Source: Paraphoma chrysanthemicola
Taxonomy: Eukaryota; Ascomycota; Dothideomycetes; Pleosporales; Phaeosphaeriaceae
Direction of reading: 5' to 3'
Length of the DNA: 64,000 nt
Assembly: GCA_020744225.1 (NCBI GenBank)
Contig: JAGMWG010000013.1
Span: 930,001-994,000, forward strand
The notes beneath the pieces are model-generated. The model ran no database searches and was not told the DNA's origin. It was given only the letters and a program-made list of their open reading frames with translations. A program made the translations under genes and the position numbers. Below, piece after piece: positions 12,512-22,938 of this stretch (the first letter of the stretch is position 1; each line of letters starts with the position of its first letter).

Positions 12512-13736
12512 ATGGCCACCGCGTGTACAGAGCCACATCAGTCTACAGATCGCACGACCTATGAGGAAGCTCACAAAGGCGCCGCAGCATATCTGCAATC
12601 TCGGCTTGCTGCACAGAATGATCTTGCAGACAAAGATTTCAGCATCCCAGTGATCGACCTGGCGCAGTCTTTCTCTAATTCGCTTGCTGATCGTCAGGCC
12701 GTGGCTGATCAGATCCGAAAGGCTTGCACGACCTCAGGATTCTTCTATATCCAGAACCACAGAGTACCGGGCAGTGTCAGAGATGGGGTATTGAAGCAGG
12801 CAGAACGCTTCTATGATGTTTTGAGCTTCGAACAGAAAGAGGAAATGCACATCAGGAACAGTAAATTAGGCCTTGGCTGGGAACCTGGCGAGTACACATC
12901 CATTGCTGGTGACCAAGAGAAGAAGGAAGGCTACAATTTCGCTTACGAAGCTGCACTTGATCCTGGTGGCGGCGACGGCTTGTATCGTAATTTGGATGGC
13001 ACGCATTACAAAGCAAACCTTTGGCCGCAGGAGGAAGATCTGCCAGGCTTTTACAACGAGGTCAAGAACTATTATGGCGCGGTTCGTGCTGTTTCCTAGA
13101 TGGTGTGGGGTATCGTCGAGCTCACACGTCTTGTAGGTACTCAATCTGGCTCGTCACTTGTTCCAGCTGTTCGCACTCTCGCTTGCGCTGCCCGAAACAT
13201 ACTTCGATTCGATGACCACGCACCCAGGTGGCATCGCACGACTGCTTTACTATCCGCCGCCCCAACATTCTCAGTCTACAACCACGCCAAGCTTGAAAGA
13301 AGACCATATTGGTCTAGGCGCGCATTCCGACTACGAATGCTTCACCCTGCTGCTCACGTCATCCACTCCCGGCCTGGAGATTCTCAAGCCTTCTGGGAAA
13401 TGGCATATTGCTGACCGCATACCTGACACATTCATCGTTAACGTTGGCGACTTCTTGATGCGATGGACGAACGGGCTGTACAAGTCGACTGTGCACCGGG
13501 TGGTCAACAGGAGCATGGATGTGAGGTACAGTGTTCCATTCTTCTTTTCTGTCAATTACGACACTGTGGTTGAAACACTTCCGACGTGTCTGAAGGAAGG
13601 GGAGAAAAGCAGGTGGAAGCCGATCAGGGCTGGGGAGTATATTCTTGAAAGACTGAACGCTACAACGAAGGATGGTTACGGATTTGTGGCCAATGATGCT
13701 ATACACAAAAAGGAGGAGGGAAAAAGCAGGGCTTGA
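12512..13736 (+). CDS. 2-oxoglutarate/Fe(II)-dependent oxygenase (IPNS-like)
   Basis: Two exons: 12512-13081 and 13137-13736; 389 aa. The N-terminal DIOX_N region has IPVIDLAQ and the SGFFYIQNHRVP motif. The jelly-roll core carries the iron triad H253-x-D255 (AHSDYE) and H310 (STVHRVVN), with R320-x-S (RYSVPF) as the expected 2OG carboxylate ligand pair. The exon junction restores GAVLNLARHLF, as expected for the family. Such enzymes hydroxylate, desaturate or ring-close small molecules. With the upstream P450 they could act in one small-molecule pathway, but no backbone synthase is visible nearby. Confidence 0.88.
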
Positions 13737-14313
13737 GTTGGAGACAATGTGGGTGGTAGCTTTCACCCTGTGTAGCTGTCAGCGACTGTGCCTCAGCAAC
13801 AAAGTCTAATCTGTTGAACAAGCGCGACTTATTAGCATTCCTGACATTCCTGGCGCTTAGAATTATACGATGAGCTATTTTGAGCAATCAGATACCAAGT
13901 GATGATCCAGGTTCTCGGTACATGCGCGGCTAAGAGTAAGGGCGTGCAGCAATTGGCGGAGAAGCCGGCCATCAACTTAAGCGCCTGGTAAGCTGCAGCT
14001 CCATCACCCCAACTTTAGCAACGATACACACCATAAAGACTCAACTGCTCGCTGTTTTCGAGAGACGTTTTTCGGTTTTAAGGTTCCGGAGAGCTCAGCT
14101 GGGATGGTATTGCTGCGACAATGGTTTACCTTGCTCCCCGAACCCAGCACATAAATGGGAGGCCTCAGTGCCTCTTTCTTCTCCCAGAAACCAACACCAT
14201 CGACCAGTAGAAATACTTTACAAGCTTCTGAAGTCTTTGTACTACTCTCACAGGCACTGAAAACTTACCTCTTCCTTGCAGTTGTTCACCTACAATACTG
14301 AACAAAATTTACA
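13737..14313. other. Intergenic / promoter of broken gene
   Basis: 577 bp. It contains a TATA-like CATAAAT near 14151 and a CT-rich stretch (about 14171-14183) followed by a well-formed AUG context at 14314. This suggests that the interrupted frame downstream once had, or still has, a normal promoter. Nothing else seen. Confidence 0.4.
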
Positions 14314-15054
14314 ATGGCTCCCGTCTAGTCCAAGGTTGTTGCAGTCCGCCACGCTTCCAGCCATCGCGTCATGAAGCGTGAAAGATCCAGCTCGTCTGGC
14401 ATTTCGCACGCTGCGCCAAACCTCGAGGCCCTCATGGAGACAGCAATCTCTATCCACGCCCAAGACGGTCGTGAGAATTCTGGACATGCGGTCGGGGTTG
14501 TGCTTGGTCCCGAAACCATGGTATATACACGTGCCATCTTCGATTACAAGGCCTGGGACTCTGGTGATGCTACGCACTGGGGCGAAGACGATATCGGCGA
14601 CGAGTAACTCCGCGATTTCACTAAGATCATGCGTCTGCCTACCGAAAGCGCCATCCCGTCTACCGAAGTTGATGTGGATGACACAGCTGAGCCAGTCATG
14701 TTCATGGGTCACCTTTTCGTGACCGACGATCCGACTCCCCGGCCCATCACCGCCACACTTGTGCAGAACAAGCAAGGACGTTGGATCGGAGAGAATGTGT
14801 TGGACATCACGACGGACTTGGTCACAACGATGACGGAAGAACTGCCTCCGTACATTATGGGCCAGATACATAAATGGAGGGAGCTCGAGGCTGAGCGAGA
14901 GGAGCGAGAGAAGGAGGATTGAGAGATGGCGACAAGAGAGGAACAGCTCAACAAACGAGAAGAAGCTGTGCAGAAACAGGAAGAAGCGCTACTGAATCGG
15001 GAAGAGGAGCTGACGGAAAGAGAGATGAGGCGGCGAGAGGGAGTTGAGGGTTGA
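14314..15054 (+). pseudogene. Coding-like frame interrupted by TAG, TAA and TGA
   Basis: One reading frame from the ATG at 14314 to the TGA at 15052-15054 is interrupted by TAG (14326-14328, codon 5), TAA (14605-14607) and TGA (14920-14922). Both sides of each stop read as protein. The middle part has EALMETAISIHAQDG, VMFMGHLFVTDDPTPRPI and TEELPPYIMGQIHKW. After the TGA an E/K/R-rich heptad helix simply continues (EMATREEQLNKREEAVQKQE). Each stop is one C-to-T change from CAG, CAA or CGA. Alternative: start at 14371, with a 45-nt in-frame intron at 14604-14648 (GTAACT donor, weak AAAG acceptor) and a natural end at 14922. No family recognised. Confidence 0.55.
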
Positions 15055-16129
15055 AGGATCTAGAAACTTTTCTGGTGCGTAACGGTGCAAGCGAAGATTT
15101 CCTGTTTCCTAGGTAGTTCTATATGAATATGAGTTGCATTCAAAATTTCTAGTCGCTCATATCACCGCGGTCGTTTCACGGACACCGACTGTAGAGCTGC
15201 ATCGAAGAGGCAAGCACAGTGAAGTTTTGAGAGGGCGCCGAGACTTGCCAAACGCACCTGTGTGCCGACCAGCGCTCTCGCAAGCCGTGTTTCCACACCA
15301 TCACCACCATCATCAAAGAGATCGTAGCAAGGTTAAGGGCTCCTTCTTTCCAACATTTCAAGATCTGCGCAACAAGACCTGATCTGTGCTAACAGTACCC
15401 ATTAGCAGGTGAAAAGTAAAATCGAAGCTCCTGGACGGAGGCGATTTAAGATTGAGGCGCAATGCGTTCTAGAGAGCTATGTCTCCCGGGTCGGACGTCG
15501 TAGTGGTGGTTTTGCGCCAAAAGGTATCTTGACTGGTGCATGGTTTTCACGTTCATGTTGAACCCAAAGCCGCTGATCCGGCAGGCCGCAATTGCCGACA
15601 TCATATCCTAAAAGCCACTCTCTGTTGAACAACGTACTACTCGGCGATTACATCCTAGGCGTGTATTTGTAGCATGAAGTATTCAATGTATCACAGCATA
15701 CGGCCCCGGTGGCGCGCATCGCCTCTGCACTAATCCTCAGCCAAAGATTTAGCTCCGATTGCACATCTTTACAGCGTAGAAGTATTTTGACACCGCCCTG
15801 AAAAGCAAGGTACGCGCATACACCGAGGATGGTGAGCTGGAAGCACAGCTGAGTTGCACGTGCAAGAACGTTTGTAAGATGGCCGGTGCTAGCAAGGCTG
15901 GATTGTGCCAATAAAACGCGATGATATGATTGCGATGCGCAATAATGCTCATGGCGTGACTAGAATATCATTGCGTCCATTGATTAGTGCACAAGCCATT
16001 GGAACTCTGAAACAAGTCAAGGCTGCGCGATTATTTATCATCGAGTCTAAGTGTTGGATAAAGAGTGACGTTCCAAAACTTATTCGTAATTGCTTGTTAC
16101 AACTTGATAGCGTAAGTATTTGTGTGTCA
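15055..16129. other. Intergenic with possible gene fragment on minus
   Basis: About 1.1 kb. A minus-strand stretch at about 15648-15911 is open for 87 codons without an ATG. It reads like part of a helical domain (LTNVLARATQLCFQLTILG, then LLRCKDVQSELNLWL) and could be a relic of a fungal STAND/ankyrin-type N-terminal domain. This is weak. A short CAC/CAT run at 15297-15316 is simple sequence. No other gene seen. Confidence 0.3.
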
Positions 16130-16475
16130 TTAGCCGGGAACATCCACAATCCCACCAATGCTAAATTGAACCTTTAGCTGCCATTCCTCCGGCAAAAGCG
16201 ACATATCGTCTTTGTTTCTACATCCTATCCTAGTGTTTCGAGCAATCGCATGGCCGGAACTAATTCGGCAGTTGTCTTGCCAGCAGCTGTAAAATGTCTC
16301 ATCCTTTACATGGCAGGCGGCGCTCTCAAGCAGACCCGGACCTGAACCGCGACTATCGGCATTGACACTGACAGAGCTAAGCGAGAGTATTAGCGGGCGC
16401 CAAAGGGTCGCAACCACTGCGCATACTTACATGATGTGTTCGTTACTCCCATATGAGGCCCCATCATATCAAAGA
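16130..16475 (-). pseudogene. Probable relic of a small cysteine-containing protein gene
   Basis: On minus, a textbook intron (donor GTAAGT, branch GCTAATAC, acceptor CTTAG) spans 16430-16377. Its downstream exon reads SVSVNADSRGSGPG, then SAACHVKDETFYSCWQDNC, with four Cys, ending GGIVDVPG at 16130. The upstream exon in phase reads YDGASYGSNEHII but is closed by an in-frame TGA with no ATG, and no upstream acceptor is convincing. I read this as a 5'-truncated small secreted-type protein gene. It may be complete if an unseen first exon joins at a weak acceptor. Confidence 0.35.
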
Positions 16476-16784
16476 CTACTAGTGCTAGTGCTGCGCAGGT
16501 TGCAGCCAATCCATGAGGGTGGCGCGACTGACTGCATAGATGATTGGCCTCGGTCCCAAGAGCGCCAGTATAGGTAGGTACCTAGCGTGGATCTCTATGG
16601 CACATTGGTGTATTTCCACATCCCCGAAACATGGGTTCTGCGTGCCTACATTAGCACTAGTTGAGCAATGTGCCCGGGCAAGGAAAAAGGTTTACATAAG
16701 GCTTAAAGGCTGGCCTCAACCCCGCGTTGTTTGACCAAAACTACACCGGTTCATACGTCATCACGGCTTGCGGACGAGTTCCGG
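16476..16784. other. Intergenic
   Basis: 309 bp upstream of the tannase-family gene. It holds no recognisable feature beyond its likely promoter. Confidence 0.4.
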
Positions 16785-18575
16785 ATGGCCACGTGAGCGG
16801 GACTTCCGGATCTCTTGGTGCTCTAGACATCGCAACCTGAATGATCGACTGCTACGAGTGCCGCGCTGCCACGGGTGTTGAGTAGCCATAAGATTGAAAA
16901 ATGGCGACTCCTCTTCGGTACCTTCTGCGCTGCTCTGGCTATCGGTTCTCACTCTGTATACGCAATGGCGGCAAACAACTTCTATTCTTCACTCTTTCTA
17001 AACTCTCAACAATGGCTTGCTCGTTACAATGACAGCCTGTGTAGCTCGAATGCCTTCTCTGGCATAACACTTCCCAATATCGACGTCGTCTCCATTACCG
17101 CTGTACCTTTCAAGAATTACACTTACCAGTACCCGGCTTATGTTCCACCTACACCAGATATTTCTAGTCTCAACTTTTGCAATGTCACAATCACATACAA
17201 CCACCCAGGTTATAACGACACTATCAACACCAGCGTCTACCTGCCGACCAAGGACTGGAATGGACGTTATCAAGCCGCCGGTGGTAGTGGTTTCTCTACC
17301 GGCGGCACGGGCACTCTTTTTATAACAGCGCTCGACGGACTATCGAAAGGATTTGTGGTTAGCACTACCGATGGTGGTCATAGTTCCTCTTTGGCTGTTC
17401 AATCCGGTGCAGACAATGCGTGGGCGCTCACAAGTCCTGGAAATGCCAACTGGAACTTAGTGGCCGACTTCAGTTATATCGCTTTGCACGAGATGGTGTC
17501 ACTATCAAAAAACTTCACTGAGATATTCTATGGTCAAGCCCCGAGCTTTTCGTACTATTATGGGGGCTCTCAAGGCGGAAGACAGGGATACCAGTACGCT
17601 CAACGCTTCCCATACGACTTCGATGGCATTGTAGCTTTGTTTCCGGCTATTGAATGGTCTAAGCTCATGGCTCTCCTGGCTTGGCCTTCCATTGTGATGG
17701 AATTGAACAAAGTCTATCCTCCATCTTGCGAGACCGGCGCTATCACTACTGCTGTCATCGAGGCATGCGATTCACTTGATGGCGTAGTGGATGGTATAAT
17801 ATCGCGGCCGGACCTCTGCACGTTCAATGCGTACAGTGTCATTGGGAAAACCATTTCATGCGAAGGAACGCAATCATCAATATCTAAAGCTGCCGCACTG
17901 GTCATGTCAGAAGCCTGGAATGGTCCACGCTACTCAAATGGGAAAACATTCTTCCATGGCTTCGTTAAGGGCACCGACATTTCGAGTCCAGGTAATCCTG
18001 CAGCCACTACGTGTACGACCAACAATTCAACTGGTGAGCAGACATGCGCATTTTCAGGAACCCCCCTTGGTCCTGGATGGTTCGGAAGCTTTGTCTTGAA
18101 GGATCTCAACGCCACTTTTAAGAACATTACCTTTGACCAGTGGGACGAGCTCAACCGTCTCTCGAGACAGGAATACGATTCCCTTCTTGAGACAGCGGAC
18201 CCAGACCTATCACTATTCAAGGAAGCGGGAGGTAAGCTGTTGACCTGGCACGGATTGGCCGATCCACTCATCAGTGCAAATAACACTGAGGTCTACCATG
18301 ACCAGGTCAAACAGCTGGATCCAAAATTGGATGACTTCTACAGGCTATTTCTTATGGCAGGTGGTGTTCACTCAACCATTGGACCTATTCAGGTAAAGAA
18401 CATCCAAAATTATATTGTAAATTGGGTAGAAAAGGGAAATGCGCCCGAAACCATACTCGCAACTGGCACAGATCCTACCGGCAAGCCATACAACAGAAAC
18501 TTGTGCAAATTTCCACGAGTTCAGCATTACATTGGAGGAAACTCATCGATACCAGAGGCCTACAAGTGTGTGTAG
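16785..18575 (+). CDS. Tannase/feruloyl-esterase family secreted hydrolase
   Basis: Proposed exons are 16785-16792 (an 8-nt first exon, ATG GCC AC) and 16886-18575, joined by a 93-nt GTGAGC...GTTGAGTAG intron; 565 aa. This splice puts a start codon before an otherwise ATG-less signal peptide (WRLLFGTFCAALAIGSHSVYA). The fold markers are nucleophile Ser near 231 in YYGGSQGGRQG, Asp in HGLADPL and His in GGVHSTIGP. The usual CS-D-HC motif of the family has a Cys directly before Ser and directly after His. Here both are replaced, by Gly and Ser. Many N-glycosylation sites. It likely cleaves phenolic or related esters outside the cell. If the microexon is wrong, the first in-frame ATG is 16965, giving a leaderless protein. 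Confidence 0.78.
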
Positions 18576-18764
18576 TAGGTGATGCTCTGCCGAGGTTTTG
18601 CAAAGAGATGTATATGCTTCCCCTGGTATGCAACGTAAGGTTAAATTTGTTCACCTACGCTTTTATAGCGATATTCTGGACACCAGACATATAAAATAGC
18701 ATTTTCTTCTCATATTCAGTCGCGTGTACCTTACCTGACTGTAGATTAATTGGATGGACCCTCT

Positions 18765-20058
18765 TTTACAGATTCACTTCAGAACCAAAGGACGGACATC
18801 GGATGCTACACTGCATCCAGAGCATAGTGGAAGAAATCTCTACAGAGGCAGCTAAGGCTCGAACAACAGGTATAAATTCTGCAATTTTTCCTGAGAAACT
18901 CATCTCAGTGATCTTGGAGTTTTTTTCTTGGTTCACGTGGTTTTACGGGAGCAAGGCGATTCCGAGATATACTCAGTCACGACAACGCTGTCTCCGGAGC
19001 GGAACGCAACACTCATCTTTTCACAGCGGCGCTCTCTATGAACAATCTGCCGGTCGTGAAGCGATGCATACAACAGGATCCTACCTTGTCCGCTCATATC
19101 ACCGGACAGAGTTGAAGTACTCTTTTTCCACCACCTGTAGAGTTTGCTGCGCAATATGGCGACTCTCTGCTGCTAAAATACCTCCTGGACAGTGACTCAG
19201 ATGCACCAAATCCCGGATTACAACGTAATCTTCTCGTCGCAGCAGCAGAAGTCGGGCGACTGGAAGCTGTTGAGTTGGTGTATCAATTTCGAGGGAAACA
19301 GTCAAGTGGTGACGACGCGGAATAGAACAGAGCATTACAGGACTGCTTAAGGACAACAAGCCTTGGGGTGTACAAATTCATCCAAGAGCGAATACCGAAG
19401 TCGCCACTACTGCAATCACACATTGTTGACTACAAGGCTTCTCAAGAGTGTAGACGTTGGCGATTCCTACATGTTAATCTATCTTCTGGAACGAAGCGCT
19501 CGTGCTGAAGGTCACCTGGAATTACACCCACCGCATGTCACAAATGACCCGCTCAAGGTAGCTTGTAGGAGCGAGAATCCAAAAAACGCTATCATCCAGC
19601 TCTTACTGGACCACGGCGCAGACCCTACCGTTGCTATTGCTGCCGCCGCTAGCCGCGGTCACGCAGAGATTGTGCGCGAATTTATTACTCGCGGCATCGT
19701 GCCCGTAGCAGCGCTTTCAAGAGCAGCTGCAGGGCCCTTCTTGGACATTGTCCGCCTCTTACTCAAGGCCGGGACTAGTGTCGATTTGACTGAAATTGCT
19801 GGGACGAATCATCCGCTTGTAGGTGCTATCGAAGTAGAACACACAGCTATGTTTAACCTCCTTGCCGAAAGTGGAGTAGACCTCTACGCCCGGGGGGTAG
19901 CTGAAGCATGCGTAAGAATAGCAAAGGAAGATGGGCTAGAAAGCATGCAACAGCTGCTTCAGGAGCACGGCGTTCAGATTACAGTGGTAGCTGACGGGAA
20001 TCAGGGATCAAAAGACGACTTGAAAAGGCATGCTTTACCTCTCGCTATGAGCATATAA
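18765..20058 (+). pseudogene. Decayed F-box/ankyrin paralogue (copy 1 of tandem pair)
   Basis: Translations align block by block with the intact gene at 20791-22325. SEPKDGHRMLHCIQ matches its AEPKSEDGIAESLDACIQ, PVVKRCIQQDPTL matches SVAKRCVAKDPSV, and GRLEAVELVYQF matches GRLDIVQFVHDV. The last 231 codons (19363-20058) remain open and carry ankyrin units (IIQLLLDHGADP, IVRLLLKAGT). Lesions are an in-frame TGA at 19113-19115, TAG at 19323-19325, a frame change near 19440, and loss of the F-box-encoding 5' end. I see no intron set that removes all of these. The 3' open part might still be expressed as a short ankyrin protein. Confidence 0.7.
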
Positions 20059-20790
20059 TCTCGTAAAAGTAATCCTTCCACTAGGGCGTAAGAATGAGTA
20101 GAAAGAATGTTTTGAAAATTTAGCAAAACCTATGCGCGAAGCCTTTGAAGATTAGACTTTGAGACTTTGACAACTGACGCATAGAGGCCACACGTATCAG
20201 CAACACCGGAGGGCATAGTCTATACTCGAGTATCTTGACAGCCTTTTGCAGAGTACTCTGTGCAGATTTACAGTTTTCTACAGACTTACAATGTGACTGG
20301 CTTAGCCAGGTGCGTAGTATTGCGAGTCTTATAACCTTCTCCAGGTTATCAGAGGAGCAACCTTGATTGGAGCTTTCAGATCTGAACATTAATGACAATC
20401 TAATGACAGCGTTACTACATCTAAAATTCCACGCCTAGTCATGATTTTGACCGTCACTATCATCTTGCCGTATTGACTCTGAAATCACGTACTGTCTGTG
20501 CACAAGACCTATTGCGCCCCAGAATTTCGATTCACATCAGTGTAAGGTTACAATATCTCAATGACTCTCCTAAGCCGCTTTCAAAATTTCTAGGTCTTGA
20601 AGTGGTCTTCATCGACAGCTTTGGCTCCTCTGGGCTGACCGGTTTAGGCTCCAAGCTGCGCCTCAATTCGTACAAGCCACAACTGTGCCGCTTTCTCGAA
20701 CACATATCTACGCAACTACGGGCGCATTATTTTACCCAAATCAAAACGCTTCGCCTTCAATAAAATTTTGGGGTCTAATCATAAAAAAGG
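20059..20790. other. Intergenic between the tandem paralogues
   Basis: 730 bp, AT-leaning. Short open frames exist on both strands but none is protein-like. No repeat boundary or target-site duplication was seen that would explain the duplication. Confidence 0.4.
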
Positions 20791-22325
20791 ATGCACAAAA
20801 CTATGGGCCTGCTCGAATTCCCCACCGAACTGTTTCAGCACATCTTATACTTCGCCATAACGGGGCGTGGCTTGAAACGCGGGCTGAGGCTCAGACTAGT
20901 CAGCAGTATGTTTTTGAAGAACATGCTCTGGATACGATGCTGACACAGAACTCAGAGGTGTTTGACAGTACAGTAACGCAAGTCATGTACGCATCTAAAT
21001 TACTGGACGATGCCTTCAAAGACGACCGTAAGCTCAAATGCTTATCGTCGCCTCTTATGGAATCATATCTTGCGCATCGTATCATGAGTGAGCCAAGATC
21101 TGGTAATCCGCTGCTGAACAGCCTTCGGGACATCGCCACCGAAATTCATGCTGAGCCGAAATCGGAAGATGGGATCGCCGAATCTCTTGACGCTTGCATT
21201 CAGCGAATGTGCAAGCTGATCATCGGCGGGTATTACGGTGCGTTACGGCCCTACAACAAGATATTCGAAACGAAAACCGCGATCAGCGAGGATGAGCATG
21301 AGGACCATCGGCTCGCCGCTGCGCTGGGCTTGAACTCGCTGTCCGTTGCCAAGCGATGCGTGGCTAAGGATCCAAGCGTGCTTTCTAGACACCCCTGGCA
21401 GGCCGGAAGCTCGATTATAGGATCCTACGCATACCTCGCTGCGAAGCATGGTGATACTGAGCTTATAGCATTCCTGTTGGCGCGGAACGAAGTCTGGGAT
21501 AGTTTTCGAAGCAAACTTTTTGTTTCCGCGGCGAAAGCTGGTCGACTTGACATAGTGCAGTTCGTGCACGATGTTGTTGCAGGGCAGACGACCCCATGGG
21601 AATTCGGACAGGATTCAAGTCGTCGCGGCGACGAGCGCAGAGCATTGTTCGACGCCTGGCACACGACGAGTCTCCCCATCATGGAATACATTGAAGAGCT
21701 TCGTGAGCGGTATCCTATATGGTCAGGGGATCGGGAGATGGCAAAAGATTACATGCTCGCGGAATCTGCGGCAATTGGACAACTCGACATGGTTGCTTAC
21801 TTGCTGAAACAGGGCGCGAATGCCCAGGGTGAGAGAGCGGTGTTTCAGCCTTACATCACCAATGCCCCGGTCGTGAAAGCTTGTGCCAATGGCAGTAGCA
21901 TGGCTATTATCGAGCTTTTGTTACAACATGGGGCTGACGCCGAAGTTGCTGTTACAACAGCAGCTAATCTCGGACGCAAAGAAGTCTTACAGCACCTTCT
22001 CAATCTTGGCTTGAGTCCCACGGATGCGCTCTCCAAGCTCCACTTTGGGCCGTTCATGGACGTAGTCCAAGTGTTACTTGACGCCGGCGTAAACCCAAAC
22101 GAGGGCACTGACGCCAACAGCCTGCTTGCAAAAGCAATTAGACTAGAGCACACGGCCTTGTTCAAACTACTTATCAAACATGGCGCAGATCTGCATGCTC
22201 CTGGAACGGCTGAAGAATGTGTACGACAATCGAATAAGGACGGCTTGGATAGTATGCTGCAACTACTGCAGGAGCACGGTGTTGACATCACAGCGTCAGG
22301 AAGTTCGCAACAGAGCACGACGTGA
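20791..22325 (+). CDS. F-box-like and ankyrin-repeat protein (copy 2, intact)
   Basis: Exon 1 is 20791-20905 and exon 2 20974-22325; 488 aa (484 if the second ATG, 20803, is used). Exon 1 encodes an F-box-like start, MGLLEFPTELFQHILYFAI, followed by RGLKRGLRLRLVS. A 68-nt intron (GTATGT...TACAG, branch TGCTGACAC) is required because the frame changes. Splicing gives RLVS-ITQVMYASKLLDDAF, matching the usual F-box-like pattern. The C-terminal half has ankyrin repeats (YLLKQGANAQG, IIELLLQHGADAE, LFKLLIKHGADLH). Such proteins are expanded in Dothideomycetes-like fungi, and a role as SCF substrate receptor is only an inference. Confidence 0.75.
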
Positions 22326-22938
22326 AGGAGCAAGCACCAATGAATCAAGGTTTTGTTGCTGTTGTTGAACGAAAACGGTCTCACTGATGTACTGGAAGCA
22401 GAACCCTGGAGACACTCTCCGTCGTAGGCACATCAATGCAAAGAGACGCCAATGCGTACAAAAACGTACGCGCCAATTCGGTCCAACTACCCAAGCGTGA
22501 GGCAATAATGAATCACTCGACGCATGATGCATTGAGCATCGTGCACACAAGATATGCACACCACTTGACCATTACAGCCTTCGCCATTCACATCTCGATT
22601 CCGCGGAAATGTGCGCAATTTGGATGAACATAGAGAGGATTTTATCTCCATGATCCAGGACTTCGATTTATCGATCTGAGTAGCATCTATGTCAGGGATA
22701 TGCTCATCTGACAATACGATGCGTGTTGATCGTGTACGTCATACTCTATAAGGTAGGAGTCGTGGTAGCCGACAAAATTGTCGAGGCACCTGACAGGGTA
22801 TCTCAAATACGAAGGAATACCCTGTCCCTTGAAATGAGTATCCAACACCAGGATCCCAAACGCCCATACCCAGGACCAATATGCAAAACGCCACTGAACT
22901 TCCAGTCCAGAAACCCAACTCAACCAACCCACAACCAC
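22326..22938. other. Intergenic (convergent)
   Basis: 613 bp between two convergent genes, so mainly 3' UTRs. No gene-like frame. The CCA-rich strand just right of 22890 leads into the coding end of the next gene. Confidence 0.45.

Noticed and set aside
15297..15316. CAC/CAT run encoding a His stretch
   Set aside because: It is simple sequence in an intergenic region, and the frame around it is not gene-like.
16875..16964. Non-ATG start for the tannase-family protein
   Set aside because: The 8-nt exon with valid splice sites supplies an ATG in the right phase, so a non-ATG start is not needed.
20120..20790. Frames between the ankyrin paralogues considered as transposon remnants
   Set aside because: No transposase or reverse-transcriptase motifs, terminal repeats or target-site duplication were seen.
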